Below, piece after piece: positions 47,099 to 54,490 of a stretch of 60,688 bases of DNA (its first letter is position 1; each line of letters opens with the position of its first letter). A model generated the notes under the pieces. It had not been told where the DNA came from and did not search any database. It saw nothing but the letters and a program-made list of their open reading frames with translations. Source of the DNA: Sporichthyaceae bacterium (GTDB lineage Bacteria; Actinomycetota; Actinomycetes; Sporichthyales; Sporichthyaceae). Made by a program: the position numbers and the translations under genes. The DNA lies in the NCBI GenBank assembly GCA_036493475.1, contig DASXPS010000194.1:1-60688 (forward strand), read 5' to 3'.

Positions 47099-48022
47099 TC
47101 AGGCGCCGCCGGTGCCGGTGGCAGTGTCGCCGCTGGAGCCGGGGGTGAGCTTTTTGAGCTGGTCGTTGACGTCGGCCAGGGCGCCCTCGAGCTTGAGCAG
47201 GGCACGGGACAGGTCCATGGCCATGAAGCCGTTCAGGTGCAGGGCAGGAACGTCGCCGACGCTCATCGGGCGGCCCTCCACGCCGACCACGAACCGGCCC
47301 TTCTGCTGCGCCTTGGCCACCAGCGAAGGAGTCACCGTGACGTTGTACGGCACCAGCACCGAGTAGTTCGCGTCCCAGTACTTGGGGTCGTTGAACACCA
47401 GGCCGCGACGGTGGGAGCCGGCTTTCTTGAGCCTGTACAGGATCGACGTGTTCGACGCGATCGTGGTGACGGTCTTGCCGTCGTTGAGGTGGTACTTGTT
47501 GATCGCGCGCATGACCTTGTTGGCCTCGGACTGGGTGTCGGCGACCTTCACGTGCACATAGGCCTGCTTGTGCTCCTTGGCGACGGCCTTGAGCACCTCG
47601 TAGATATTCGGCACCCGACTGCCGTCCTGGGTCTTGCACGTGCGCAGCTTCGCGTAGGTGATCTTCGAGACGTCGCCGTGGCAATTGGTCGTCGTGGTCT
47701 CCAGCAGCGCGTCGTGCAGCACCACCGTGCGGTGGTCCTTGGTGAACATCACGTCGAACTCGATACCGTCGGCGACCGAGAGCGCGTGCAGGAGCGTGTT
47801 CAACGAGTTGACGGTGCCGTAGTCGTCGCCGCCGCGGTGACCGACGATCTGCAGGTCGGCCAAAGATGGGCTGCTCTTCGCCTGCGCCGCCGTGCCGCCG
47901 GCGAGCGTGGTGCCCGCGGCCACCGCCAGGACGAGGCCTGCCCGCACGCCCAGGGCCACGCCGCTGCGTCCGCGCCCGGTGCGGACTTCGACCGCCGCCC
48001 CCTTTAGTTGCACGTCTTGCAT
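47099..48022 (-). CDS. Secreted glycerophosphodiester phosphodiesterase 4 (divergent)
   Basis: A 307-residue paralogue with a signal peptide (LGVRAGLVLAVAAGTTLAGGTAAQA). His62 (GHRGG), Glu88/Asp90 (IEFDV), His103 (LHD) and TTNC are kept. However, the PENT loop is replaced by TVNS, losing the conserved Glu, and RTTNC is TTTNC, losing the Arg. His157 (YVHVK) again replaces the third metal Glu. The Cys pair is TTNC and RTCKTQ. Activity may be changed or lost. It is separated from the other three copies by ssrA. The 48023-48236 gap upstream holds its promoter region, AT-rich, with small palindromes (for example ACGTC/GACGT). Confidence 0.85.
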   Translation of the reverse strand: MQDVQLKGAAVEVRTGRGRSGVALGVRAGLVLAVAAGTTLAGGTAAQAKSSPSLADLQIVGHRGGDDYGTVNSLNTLLHALSVADGIEFDVMFTKDHRTVVLHDALLETTTTNCHGDVSKITYAKLRTCKTQDGSRVPNIYEVLKAVAKEHKQAYVHVKVADTQSEANKVMRAINKYHLNDGKTVTTIASNTSILYRLKKAGSHRRGLVFNDPKYWDANYSVLVPYNVTVTPSLVAKAQQKGRFVVGVEGRPMSVGDVPALHLNGFMAMDLSRALLKLEGALADVNDQLKKLTPGSSGDTATGTGGA

Positions 48023-48236
48023 TCCGATCTCCTCCCCAGGGGTATGCGCGTCCGCCGCTGCGCGCTGTGTTCAATCCGAGGGTGAAGATCCTGGGCTTGG
48101 CTGAAGGTGGAATAAACGTCGTCTTGACGTGGCCATACCGGATCCACGCCATATTCTCATTGTTCTCCCGGGCTAACGGGTTGCTATTACGACATCGACG
48201 CATATGTCCGTCGAAGATCGAGTTTTACCGACAAGA

Positions 48237-48273
48237 CGAAGGGGCGGCACCCGTATCGGGTGCCGCCCCTTCG
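48237..48273. terminator. Strong hairpin terminator after the coiled-coil gene
   Basis: A perfect 16-bp stem (CGAAGGGGCGGCACCC, 48237-48252, with 48258-48273) and a GTATC loop, 15 nt after the leftward gene that ends at 48288. Confidence 0.85.
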
Positions 48274-48287
48274 GGCGTTAGGAGGTA

Positions 48288-49181
48288 CTAGTTGCCGTTG
48301 GCGTGGCCCAGCGCAGCCATGTTGGCCGCCCCGGACAGGCTCGCCAGCGTCTCGCGGACACCGTGGAGCTGGGCGTTGATGCTGTCCCGACGGTGGGTCA
48401 GCGCAGCCACCTCACGCTCCGCCTCCATCTGCAGCTTCTCGGCGCGGGCACAGGTCTCGCTGACCAGCTCGACGGCCGCCGCACGCGCGGCCTCGATCAG
48501 CGCCTGGGCAGCGCGCTGCGAGTCCTCGGTGATGGTGATCGACTCGGTCTTCAGCTGGGCGGCCAGCTGCGCGGTCTCCTGCAGGCGACGCTCCGCACTC
48601 TCCTGACGGGTCACCACGTCGCGCTCGAACTGCTCACGCTGCGCGGTCATCTTGGTCTCGACCTCGGTGGCCAGCTGCGCGCCCCGGGCGCGGGCGGATT
48701 CCACAACCTCGGCGGCACCGGCCGCGGTCTGCGAGGCCTTCTCGGCGCCCTGGTGGCGGATCATCTCCGACTCGCGACGAGCCTCGTCCATCATCCGCTC
48801 CATCGCCTCGCGGGCGGTCGCCTCGGCGCGCTGCGCCTCCGCGTCCATCCGCGCGTAGCCGGCCTCGCACTCGGCCTGGGCGGCGTCACGGTCGCGCTGG
48901 GCCATGGCGGCGGCCTCGTCGCACGCGCGACGACCGTCCTCGTCGGCCTCCCGCAGGATGCCCTCGAGCTTGCGCGAGAGGGTCACGTAGTAGGGGGCGC
49001 TCTCGCCGCGGGTCATCGCGCCGCGCATGCGGTTGATCTCGCGCTCCAGCTCGGCGGCGCGACGCTCGAAAGCCGCCTGCTCCGCGGCCAGCGCGGCCAC
49101 CTTGGAGTCGACCGCGGTCCGCTCGTAGCCGCGCATCGCGGTGTCGAAGGTCGATGCGCTCGGGTTCATGGTCATGGTCAC
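48288..49181 (-). CDS. DivIVA/FilP-like coiled-coil protein
   Basis: A 297-residue protein that is almost entirely alpha-helical coiled coil, rich in Ala, Glu and Arg. The N-terminus FDTAMRGYERTAVDSKVAALAAEQ resembles the DivIVA/Wag31 entry motif (F..A.RGY....VD). The long heptad region contains repeated AEREREA-like segments, as in Streptomyces FilP and Scy, cytoskeletal proteins of polar growth. A scaffold role at the cell pole is likely by analogy only. No membrane segment is visible. It has its own terminator and an AT-rich upstream region. Confidence 0.8.
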   Translation of the reverse strand: MTMTMNPSASTFDTAMRGYERTAVDSKVAALAAEQAAFERRAAELEREINRMRGAMTRGESAPYYVTLSRKLEGILREADEDGRRACDEAAAMAQRDRDAAQAECEAGYARMDAEAQRAEATAREAMERMMDEARRESEMIRHQGAEKASQTAAGAAEVVESARARGAQLATEVETKMTAQREQFERDVVTRQESAERRLQETAQLAAQLKTESITITEDSQRAAQALIEAARAAAVELVSETCARAEKLQMEAEREVAALTHRRDSINAQLHGVRETLASLSGAANMAALGHANGN

Positions 49182-49627
49182 TGATCCTTATCAGCACGGG
49201 CACGGACAGGTCTGGCCTGGGCCGGCGGGCGGGTGCCGGCCGGGACTTCTTCTGACTCAACCAGAAGGGTTGCAGGGTTCGCGCGTGTACGCGGGAGATG
49301 GCGAAATTTCACGGCCTGAAATGGCAAATTTTTTTGACCAGCCGAGATCAAATATTGGCATTCTGGTCGCGAAATGCGGAATAGGCGAATTGTCTAGTTG
49401 GCGACCGAATTTCCGCTATGTCCGAATGCGTCTCACCCCGGGTGATCGTGCCGTCACAGGGTGTGTGCGGAGCCGCACGGGAAGGCATTCGGGGAAGATC
49501 CACCACCGCGGTGAAGATCCAGATTTTCGCGTACAACGTGGGCAGAACTTGGCCTATCCGGTGTGGGACGACCCAGAACCGGTCCTTACGGTGAAACCGC
49601 CGGGGGGCCGGCGAAACGGACCGTTGC
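49182..49627. other. AT-rich intergenic region between divergent genes
   Basis: This 446-nt gap has the lowest GC content seen in the window, with stretches such as GCAAATTTTTTTGACC (near 49324-49339) and repeated AAATTT/GAATTT words. A small hairpin CTTCTG/CAGAAG lies in the leader of the leftward coiled-coil gene, and TTTGA/TCAAA forms another near 49333-49352. It must hold the promoters of both neighbours. No gene or known RNA was recognised. Confidence 0.5.
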
Positions 49628-50383
49628 ATGCCATTCACCGCGAGTCATCCCGCGGCCGTTCTACCGCTGATTGGCACGCCTCTGCCCGCATCGGCGTTGG
49701 TAATCGGATCGATGGCACCGGATTCGCCCGGCTACATCCCGGCGCCGTTCGCGCCGCACATCGGGGGCACGCATTCCTCCACGGGGGTGTTCACCGTGGA
49801 CGTGGCACTGGGGTTGGCCCTGTGGCTGCTCTGGCACGTGGTGTTGTCCGGTCCGGCCCTGGCCGCCGCCCCGCAGGGGGTGCGCGCTCGGTGGGGAGCC
49901 ATTCCGATCGGCGCGCGTGCTCGGCTGCGTCGACCGCGCGATTTCTTCCTGCTTCCGGCCGCGCTGGCGGTGGGGTCGGCGACCCACGTCCTCTGGGACG
50001 GGTTCACCCACCAGGGCGGCTGGTTCGTGCAGCACAGCGCCCTGTTGCGGGAGCGCCACCTCGGTTTTTCCATGTGGACCGTGGCCCAGGTCGGCTGCAG
50101 CATTTTCGGACTGGTCGTGATCGGGATCGCGCTGGCGTCCACCTACCGCCGTGCCCCGGTGGTGGCCCGAGTGCCGCCCGCGAGCGTGGGCGCCCGGTTG
50201 GCCTGGGCGGCGATCGCCGGCGCCGGCCTGGTCGGTGCGGTGCACGGGCTGAACCTGGTGCGGGTACTGCACCTGCCGCCCTACCTGGTACCGGTCGAGA
50301 TTCTCACCGGCAGCATCTCGCTGGCCGCCGTCGCCGCCGGCACGCTGGCCACCGTCTGGCACGTTCAACGCCTCAACGCCTGA
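49628..50383 (+). CDS. DUF4184 family membrane protein
   Basis: The 251-residue product begins MPFTASHPAAVLPL, the DUF4184 signature, followed by GSMAPDSPGYIP with conserved Asp and THSSTGVFTVDV with conserved His, then about five membrane helices with ATHVLWDGFTHQGGW in the middle. The conserved His/Asp residues resemble the metal site of membrane-bound zinc-dependent hydrolases, but activity is unproven. The start codon follows no clear ribosome binding site. The hydrolase gene at 50421 follows 37 nt later. Confidence 0.88.
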   Translation: MPFTASHPAAVLPLIGTPLPASALVIGSMAPDSPGYIPAPFAPHIGGTHSSTGVFTVDVALGLALWLLWHVVLSGPALAAAPQGVRARWGAIPIGARARLRRPRDFFLLPAALAVGSATHVLWDGFTHQGGWFVQHSALLRERHLGFSMWTVAQVGCSIFGLVVIGIALASTYRRAPVVARVPPASVGARLAWAAIAGAGLVGAVHGLNLVRVLHLPPYLVPVEILTGSISLAAVAAGTLATVWHVQRLNA

Positions 50384-50420
50384 TCCCAGCCCATAACGCC
50401 CTCGGCTCCGAACTAACGGC

Positions 50421-51089
50421 GTGAGGATCGGGGCGGGGCCGGCGTTGCACGTGCGGCGGGCGGCCGGGCGGACCCGCGGCGTGGTGCTGATGCTGCCCGG
50501 CGGCAAGGCGGAGAGTCGAGCGGCGGCCCGGGCCTGGCACCTGTCCGCGGTTCGGCTGCGGTTCTTCGCCGCCCGGGTACACCGCGCGGAACGCCGCAAC
50601 GGCATCGCGGTGTGGTCCCTGCGCTACCGGCTGCGCGGGTGGAACGGGGCCGAAGCCTCCCCGGTGGCCGACGCGCGCTGGGCACTGAACCGGAGCCGCG
50701 TCGAACACGGCGACGTCCCCGTCGTGCTGATCGGGCACTCCATGGGCGGGCGCACCGCGCTGCGGGTGGCCGATGACCCCGCGGTGTGCGCCGTGTTGGG
50801 CCTGGCGCCGTGGCTGCCCGCGGGTGAGCCGCGCCCGGCGCTCGGGCCGCGTCCGTTGCTCGTCGTGCACGGCACCGACGACCGATGGACCGATCCGGTG
50901 GCCTCCCGGGCCTACGTCGTGGCCGCGGCGGCGGCGGGCACACCGGCGGTCTGGGTGCCGATCCCGGACGTCGGGCACTTCATGCTGCGCGCCCGGCACC
51001 GGTGGCGTCGGGTGATCCTGGATTTTGTGGCCGGCCTGGACTGCCTGCACGGGCAAGCCGATCCCGTGGTTGCACCGAACCCCGACTGA
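50421..51089 (+). CDS. Alpha/beta hydrolase
   Basis: A 222-residue alpha/beta-hydrolase fold protein. The nucleophile elbow is GHSMGG (Ser107), the acid is probably the Asp in VHGTDDRWTDP, and the His is in VGHFMLR. VVLMLPGGKAES marks the oxyanion-loop strand. It resembles dienelactone-hydrolase-like or esterase proteins; the substrate is unknown. It uses a GTG start. The FAD oxidoreductase gene follows after 28 nt, so it may be the first gene of the lipid operon. Confidence 0.85.
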   Translation: MRIGAGPALHVRRAAGRTRGVVLMLPGGKAESRAAARAWHLSAVRLRFFAARVHRAERRNGIAVWSLRYRLRGWNGAEASPVADARWALNRSRVEHGDVPVVLIGHSMGGRTALRVADDPAVCAVLGLAPWLPAGEPRPALGPRPLLVVHGTDDRWTDPVASRAYVVAAAAAGTPAVWVPIPDVGHFMLRARHRWRRVILDFVAGLDCLHGQADPVVAPNPD

Positions 51090-51117
51090 CAGACCGACCG
51101 CCGTTCAGGAAGGGCTC

Positions 51118-52389
51118 ATGCGCAGCGCCAATCGTCGTCGGATCGCGGTGGTCGGTTCGGGTATCTCCGGCCTGTCCGCCGCCTGGGTGCTGCAGAGCGC
51201 CGCGGACGTCACGCTGTACGAGGCCGATGACCGGCTCGGCGGGCACGCGCACACCCACGACGTGGCTCGGGCCACCGGCGCCCCGCTCGCCGTCGACAGC
51301 GGCTTCATCGTGCACAACGAATGCACTTACCCCACCCTGCTGCGGCTGTTCGCCGCGCTGGGTGTGGCGACCGCGCCGTCGGACATGTCCATGTCGGTGC
51401 GCTGCGACGGCTGCGGGCTGGAGTACGCCGGTGCGCGCGGGCTGCGCGGCCTGTTCCCCGCTGCGCAGAACCTGCGTCGAGGCGCCTACCTGCGCCTGCT
51501 CACCGAGGTGCCGCAGTTTCATCGGGCCGCCCGCGCGTTGCTGCGCACGCCGCCCGCCACTGTGGAACCGACGCTGAGTCAGTTCGTGTCCACGCAGGGC
51601 TGGTCGGACTATTTTGTATCGCACTTCCTGGCGCCGATGGTGGCCGCGGTCTGGTCGTGCGCGCCGGGCACCGCCATGCAGTACCCGGCGCGGTACCTGT
51701 TCCGCTTCCTGGATCACCACGGCATGTTGACGGTCACCGGTTCGCCGCCGTGGCGCACCGTGGTCGGCGGTTCGCGGAGCTACGTCACGGCGATCGGCAA
51801 GGACCTCACCGCCGTGCACACCGCCACCCCGATCCGCGCGTTGAGCCGCACCGCCGGGGGCGTGCAGCTGCGCGATGACGCGGACACCGTCGCCGACTAC
51901 GACGCGGTGGTGGTCGCCACCCACCCGGACCAGGCACTGCATCTGCTGGCCGCCCCGACGGCGCTGGAGACCGCGGTGCTCGGCGCCATCCCGTACTCGG
52001 TGAACCACACCGTGCTGCACACCGACCCGTCGCCACTGCCGCGCCGGCCGTGGGCTCGCGCTTCCTGGAATTATCGGTTGACCGGCTGCGCCGATGGCGT
52101 GGATGCGGTGCTGGTCACCTATGACATGAACCGTCTGCAGGCGCTGCCCGGGCCGACGTCCTACCTGGTCAGCCTGAACGATCCGACGATCGAGGACGAC
52201 CGGGTGATCGCGCGGATGGTCTACGAGCACCCGATCTACACGCCCGCGTCGGTGGCCGCGCAGGCCCGGCTGCCGGAGCTCGACGACGACCGGGTGGTGT
52301 TCGCCGGGGCGTACCACGGCTGGGGCTTCCACGAGGACGGCGCCGCCTCCGGCGTGCGCGCCGCAGCCCGGTTGGGGGTGATCTGGTGA
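51118..52389 (+). CDS. FAD-dependent oxidoreductase (amine-oxidase-like, CFA-associated)
   Basis: A 423-residue flavoprotein. The FAD-binding Rossmann motif VVGSGISGLSAAW (about residues 10-22) is followed by LYEADDRLGGHAHTHD. The body has DSGFIVHNECTYPTLLRLFAALG and PPWRTVVGGSRSYV, and the late FAD motif is VVFAGAYHGWGFHEDGAASGVRAA. This family nearly always lies beside a DUF1365 gene and a CFA-type methyltransferase gene, as here. In M. tuberculosis Rv0449c-Rv0447c have the same order. It probably dehydrogenates or reduces fatty acyl chains modified by the methyltransferase. The start is ATG 51118 with AGGAAGGG in front. Confidence 0.92.
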   Translation: MRSANRRRIAVVGSGISGLSAAWVLQSAADVTLYEADDRLGGHAHTHDVARATGAPLAVDSGFIVHNECTYPTLLRLFAALGVATAPSDMSMSVRCDGCGLEYAGARGLRGLFPAAQNLRRGAYLRLLTEVPQFHRAARALLRTPPATVEPTLSQFVSTQGWSDYFVSHFLAPMVAAVWSCAPGTAMQYPARYLFRFLDHHGMLTVTGSPPWRTVVGGSRSYVTAIGKDLTAVHTATPIRALSRTAGGVQLRDDADTVADYDAVVVATHPDQALHLLAAPTALETAVLGAIPYSVNHTVLHTDPSPLPRRPWARASWNYRLTGCADGVDAVLVTYDMNRLQALPGPTSYLVSLNDPTIEDDRVIARMVYEHPIYTPASVAAQARLPELDDDRVVFAGAYHGWGFHEDGAASGVRAAARLGVIW

Positions 52390-53207
52390 CGCAACCCTGC
52401 GCCGAAAGCGCAGAAGCGTACGTCGTACTCACGGGTACCCCGCGCGCTTCTGCGCTTTCGGGGAGGAAATGCGGGCGCTGGGGTGGGGCGGCGATCTACG
52501 ACACGGTGGTCGCGCATGCGCGGCAGACGCCGCTGCGCAATGCGTTCCGCTACCGCAGCTACAGCTGGCTGGTCGACCTGGACCAGCTGCCGTGCCCACC
52601 GCGGCCGCTGTGGCGGCTGGCCGAGTTCCGGGCCGCGGATCACCTGGGCCGCCCGGATCGCACGCTGCGGGCGAACGTGGACGCTTATCTGGCGGCCAAT
52701 GGCGTCGACCTGCACGGCGGTCGGGTACTGATGCTGGCCAACGCCCGGGTGTGCGGGCACGTGTTCAACCCGCTGTCGGTGTTCTGGTGCCACGCCCCGG
52801 ACGGCAGCCTGCGGTGCGTGATCGCCGAGGTGCACAACACCTACGGCGAGCGGCACTGTTACCTGCTCCGCCCGGACGCCGCCGGGCGCGCGGAGTTTCC
52901 CAAGAAGTTCTACGTCTCGCCGTTCTACCCGGTGGACGGGCAGTACGTGATGCGGCTGCCGGCACCCGGCGACCGGTTGGCGATCTCGGTGGAACTTCGT
53001 CGCGGCGTCGACCGACCGTTTGTGGCCACCGTGCGCGGCCGGCGGCGCTCGGCCGGCACCGCCACGTTGCTGCGCGCCGCGCTGCGGGTACCGCTGGCCA
53101 CGCTCACCGTGGCCGTGCAGATCCGTTACCAGGGCATCAGGTTGTGGGCGCGGCGGCTGCCGGTCGTTCCGCGCCCGGAGCACGACGCACAACCGGAGGT
53201 CCAATGA
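52386..53207 (+). CDS. DUF1365 family protein
   Basis: Partner of the FAD oxidoreductase and CFA-like enzymes. The core is AAIYDTVVAHARQTPLRNAFRYRSYSWLVDLDQL, FNPLSVFWCHAPDG, EVHNTYGERHCYLL and KKFYVSPFYPVDGQY. The GTG at 52386 overlaps the upstream stop by 4 nt (GTGA). It is the only start that keeps the conserved beginning, so the first 38 residues are extra. They include a perfect 17-bp palindrome in the DNA. The DUF1365 fold is unknown in function; it is linked to fatty acid modification by context. Length is 273 residues. Confidence 0.88.
   Translation: MTQPCAESAEAYVVLTGTPRASALSGRKCGRWGGAAIYDTVVAHARQTPLRNAFRYRSYSWLVDLDQLPCPPRPLWRLAEFRAADHLGRPDRTLRANVDAYLAANGVDLHGGRVLMLANARVCGHVFNPLSVFWCHAPDGSLRCVIAEVHNTYGERHCYLLRPDAAGRAEFPKKFYVSPFYPVDGQYVMRLPAPGDRLAISVELRRGVDRPFVATVRGRRRSAGTATLLRAALRVPLATLTVAVQIRYQGIRLWARRLPVVPRPEHDAQPEVQ
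52402..52461. repeat. Perfect 17-bp palindrome inserted in the 5' end of the DUF1365 gene
   Basis: CCGAAAGCGCAGAAGCG (52402-52418) and its exact complement (52445-52461) enclose a 26-nt centre. The element lies inside the reading frame (residues 6-26), 13 nt after the FAD gene's stop. An insertion of a mobile palindromic element that kept the frame is one explanation; a translational control hairpin is another. Confidence 0.7.
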
Positions 53208-54490
53208 GTCTGACTGATTATCGGTCACTCGCCCCACCCGTGGCGGTGGACCCGGTGCGCTGGCCGGACGTGGCAACGGTGCCACCCGGCGGGTTGCGGG
53301 CGCGCATTGCGCGAGAACTGTTTACCCGTCAGGTAGCACGTTTGCCCTTTCGGGTAAGGCTTCCCGACGGCCGCAACATCGGCGGCGGCGGATCGCTAAC
53401 CCCCGTGATGGAGCTGGTTCGGCCCGACGCGTTCTACCGGCGGCTGGGCCACAGCGGGCTGATCGGGTTCGGCGAGGCGTATCTGGCCGGGGACTGGACA
53501 GCGGACGACCTGTCCGCGGTGCTCACCGTGTTCTGCCGACGGATGGCCACGCTGATCCCGCCGCCCCTGCAGCGGTTGCGTGACATCGCGGTGCACCGGC
53601 ATCCGCTGGCTGACCGCGGCACCGAAACCAACGCGCGGCACAACATCGCGCGGCACTACGACCTGTCCAACGACCTGTTCATGTTGTTCCTCGACGAGAC
53701 GCTGACCTACTCCGCGGCGCTGTTCGGCCCCGGCGACGGCTCGATCGAACTGGCCGCCGCGGCCCGACCCGCGGACCTGGCCGCCGCGCAGCGGCACAAG
53801 ATCGACCGACTGCTGGACGCCACCGGGGTCCGCGCGGGCCACCTGGTGTTGGAGATCGGCACCGGCTGGGGCGAACTCGCCCTGCGCGCAGCCGCGCGGG
53901 GGGCCATCGTGCGCTCGATCACCCTGTCGGAGGAACAGCGAACGCTGGCCCTGCGCCGAATCGCCGCCGCCGGCCTGGCCGACCGGGTGTCGGTGGATCT
54001 GTGCGACTACCGCGCGGTAAAAGGCACCTACGACGCGGTGGTGTCGGTGGAGATGATCGAGGCGGTCGGGTTCGAGTTCTGGCCCGCGTACTTCGCGACC
54101 CTGCACCGCACCCTGGCGCCCGGTGGCCGGGTGGGGCTGCAGGCCATCACCATGCCGCACGACCGCATGCTCCCCTCCCGAGACACCTATACCTGGATCC
54201 ACAAGTACGTCTTTCCCGGCGGGCTCATCCCTTCGGTGACCTCGGTGGAGCATTCGGCAGCCGAGGCCGGGTTGCACGTGGTGGACCGACATGGATTCGG
54301 ACTGCACTACGCAGAAACGCTGCGGCTGTGGCGGGAGACGTTCAACTCCCGGGCTGCGCAGGTCACGGCGTTGGGCTTCGACGAGACCTTCCGCCGGGTG
54401 TGGGACTTCTACCTGTCCTATTCCGAGGCAGGCTTCCGTTCCCGGTATCTGGACGTGTATCAATTCGTTCTGGCCGAGGGGGAGAGGTGA
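53204..54490 (+). CDS. CFA synthase-like methyltransferase A
   Basis: A 428-residue member of the cyclopropane/mycolic-acid methyltransferase family. Family features are NIARHYDLSNDLFMLFLD, the SAM site VLEIGTGWGELALRAA and the region VSVEMIEAVGFEFWPAYFATLHR with Glu286. Differences from cyclopropane synthases: the usual YSC(A/G)YF is YSAALF with Ala171 in place of the Cys near the bicarbonate site, and EHVG is EAVG. Methyl addition to an unsaturated lipid chain in another geometry, or altered chemistry, is possible. It overlaps the DUF1365 gene by 4 nt (ATGA). Confidence 0.9.
   Translation: MSLTDYRSLAPPVAVDPVRWPDVATVPPGGLRARIARELFTRQVARLPFRVRLPDGRNIGGGGSLTPVMELVRPDAFYRRLGHSGLIGFGEAYLAGDWTADDLSAVLTVFCRRMATLIPPPLQRLRDIAVHRHPLADRGTETNARHNIARHYDLSNDLFMLFLDETLTYSAALFGPGDGSIELAAAARPADLAAAQRHKIDRLLDATGVRAGHLVLEIGTGWGELALRAAARGAIVRSITLSEEQRTLALRRIAAAGLADRVSVDLCDYRAVKGTYDAVVSVEMIEAVGFEFWPAYFATLHRTLAPGGRVGLQAITMPHDRMLPSRDTYTWIHKYVFPGGLIPSVTSVEHSAAEAGLHVVDRHGFGLHYAETLRLWRETFNSRAAQVTALGFDETFRRVWDFYLSYSEAGFRSRYLDVYQFVLAEGER

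Noticed and set aside
42977-48022. Integrated element at ssrA
   Set aside because: No integrase, no repeated 3' end of ssrA (attachment site) and no foreign base composition were found.
52469-54490. 673-residue open frame merging the DUF1365 region and CFA-like A
   Set aside because: Its first 245 residues are a wrong-frame reading of the DUF1365 gene; the real methyltransferase starts at the ATG of 53204.
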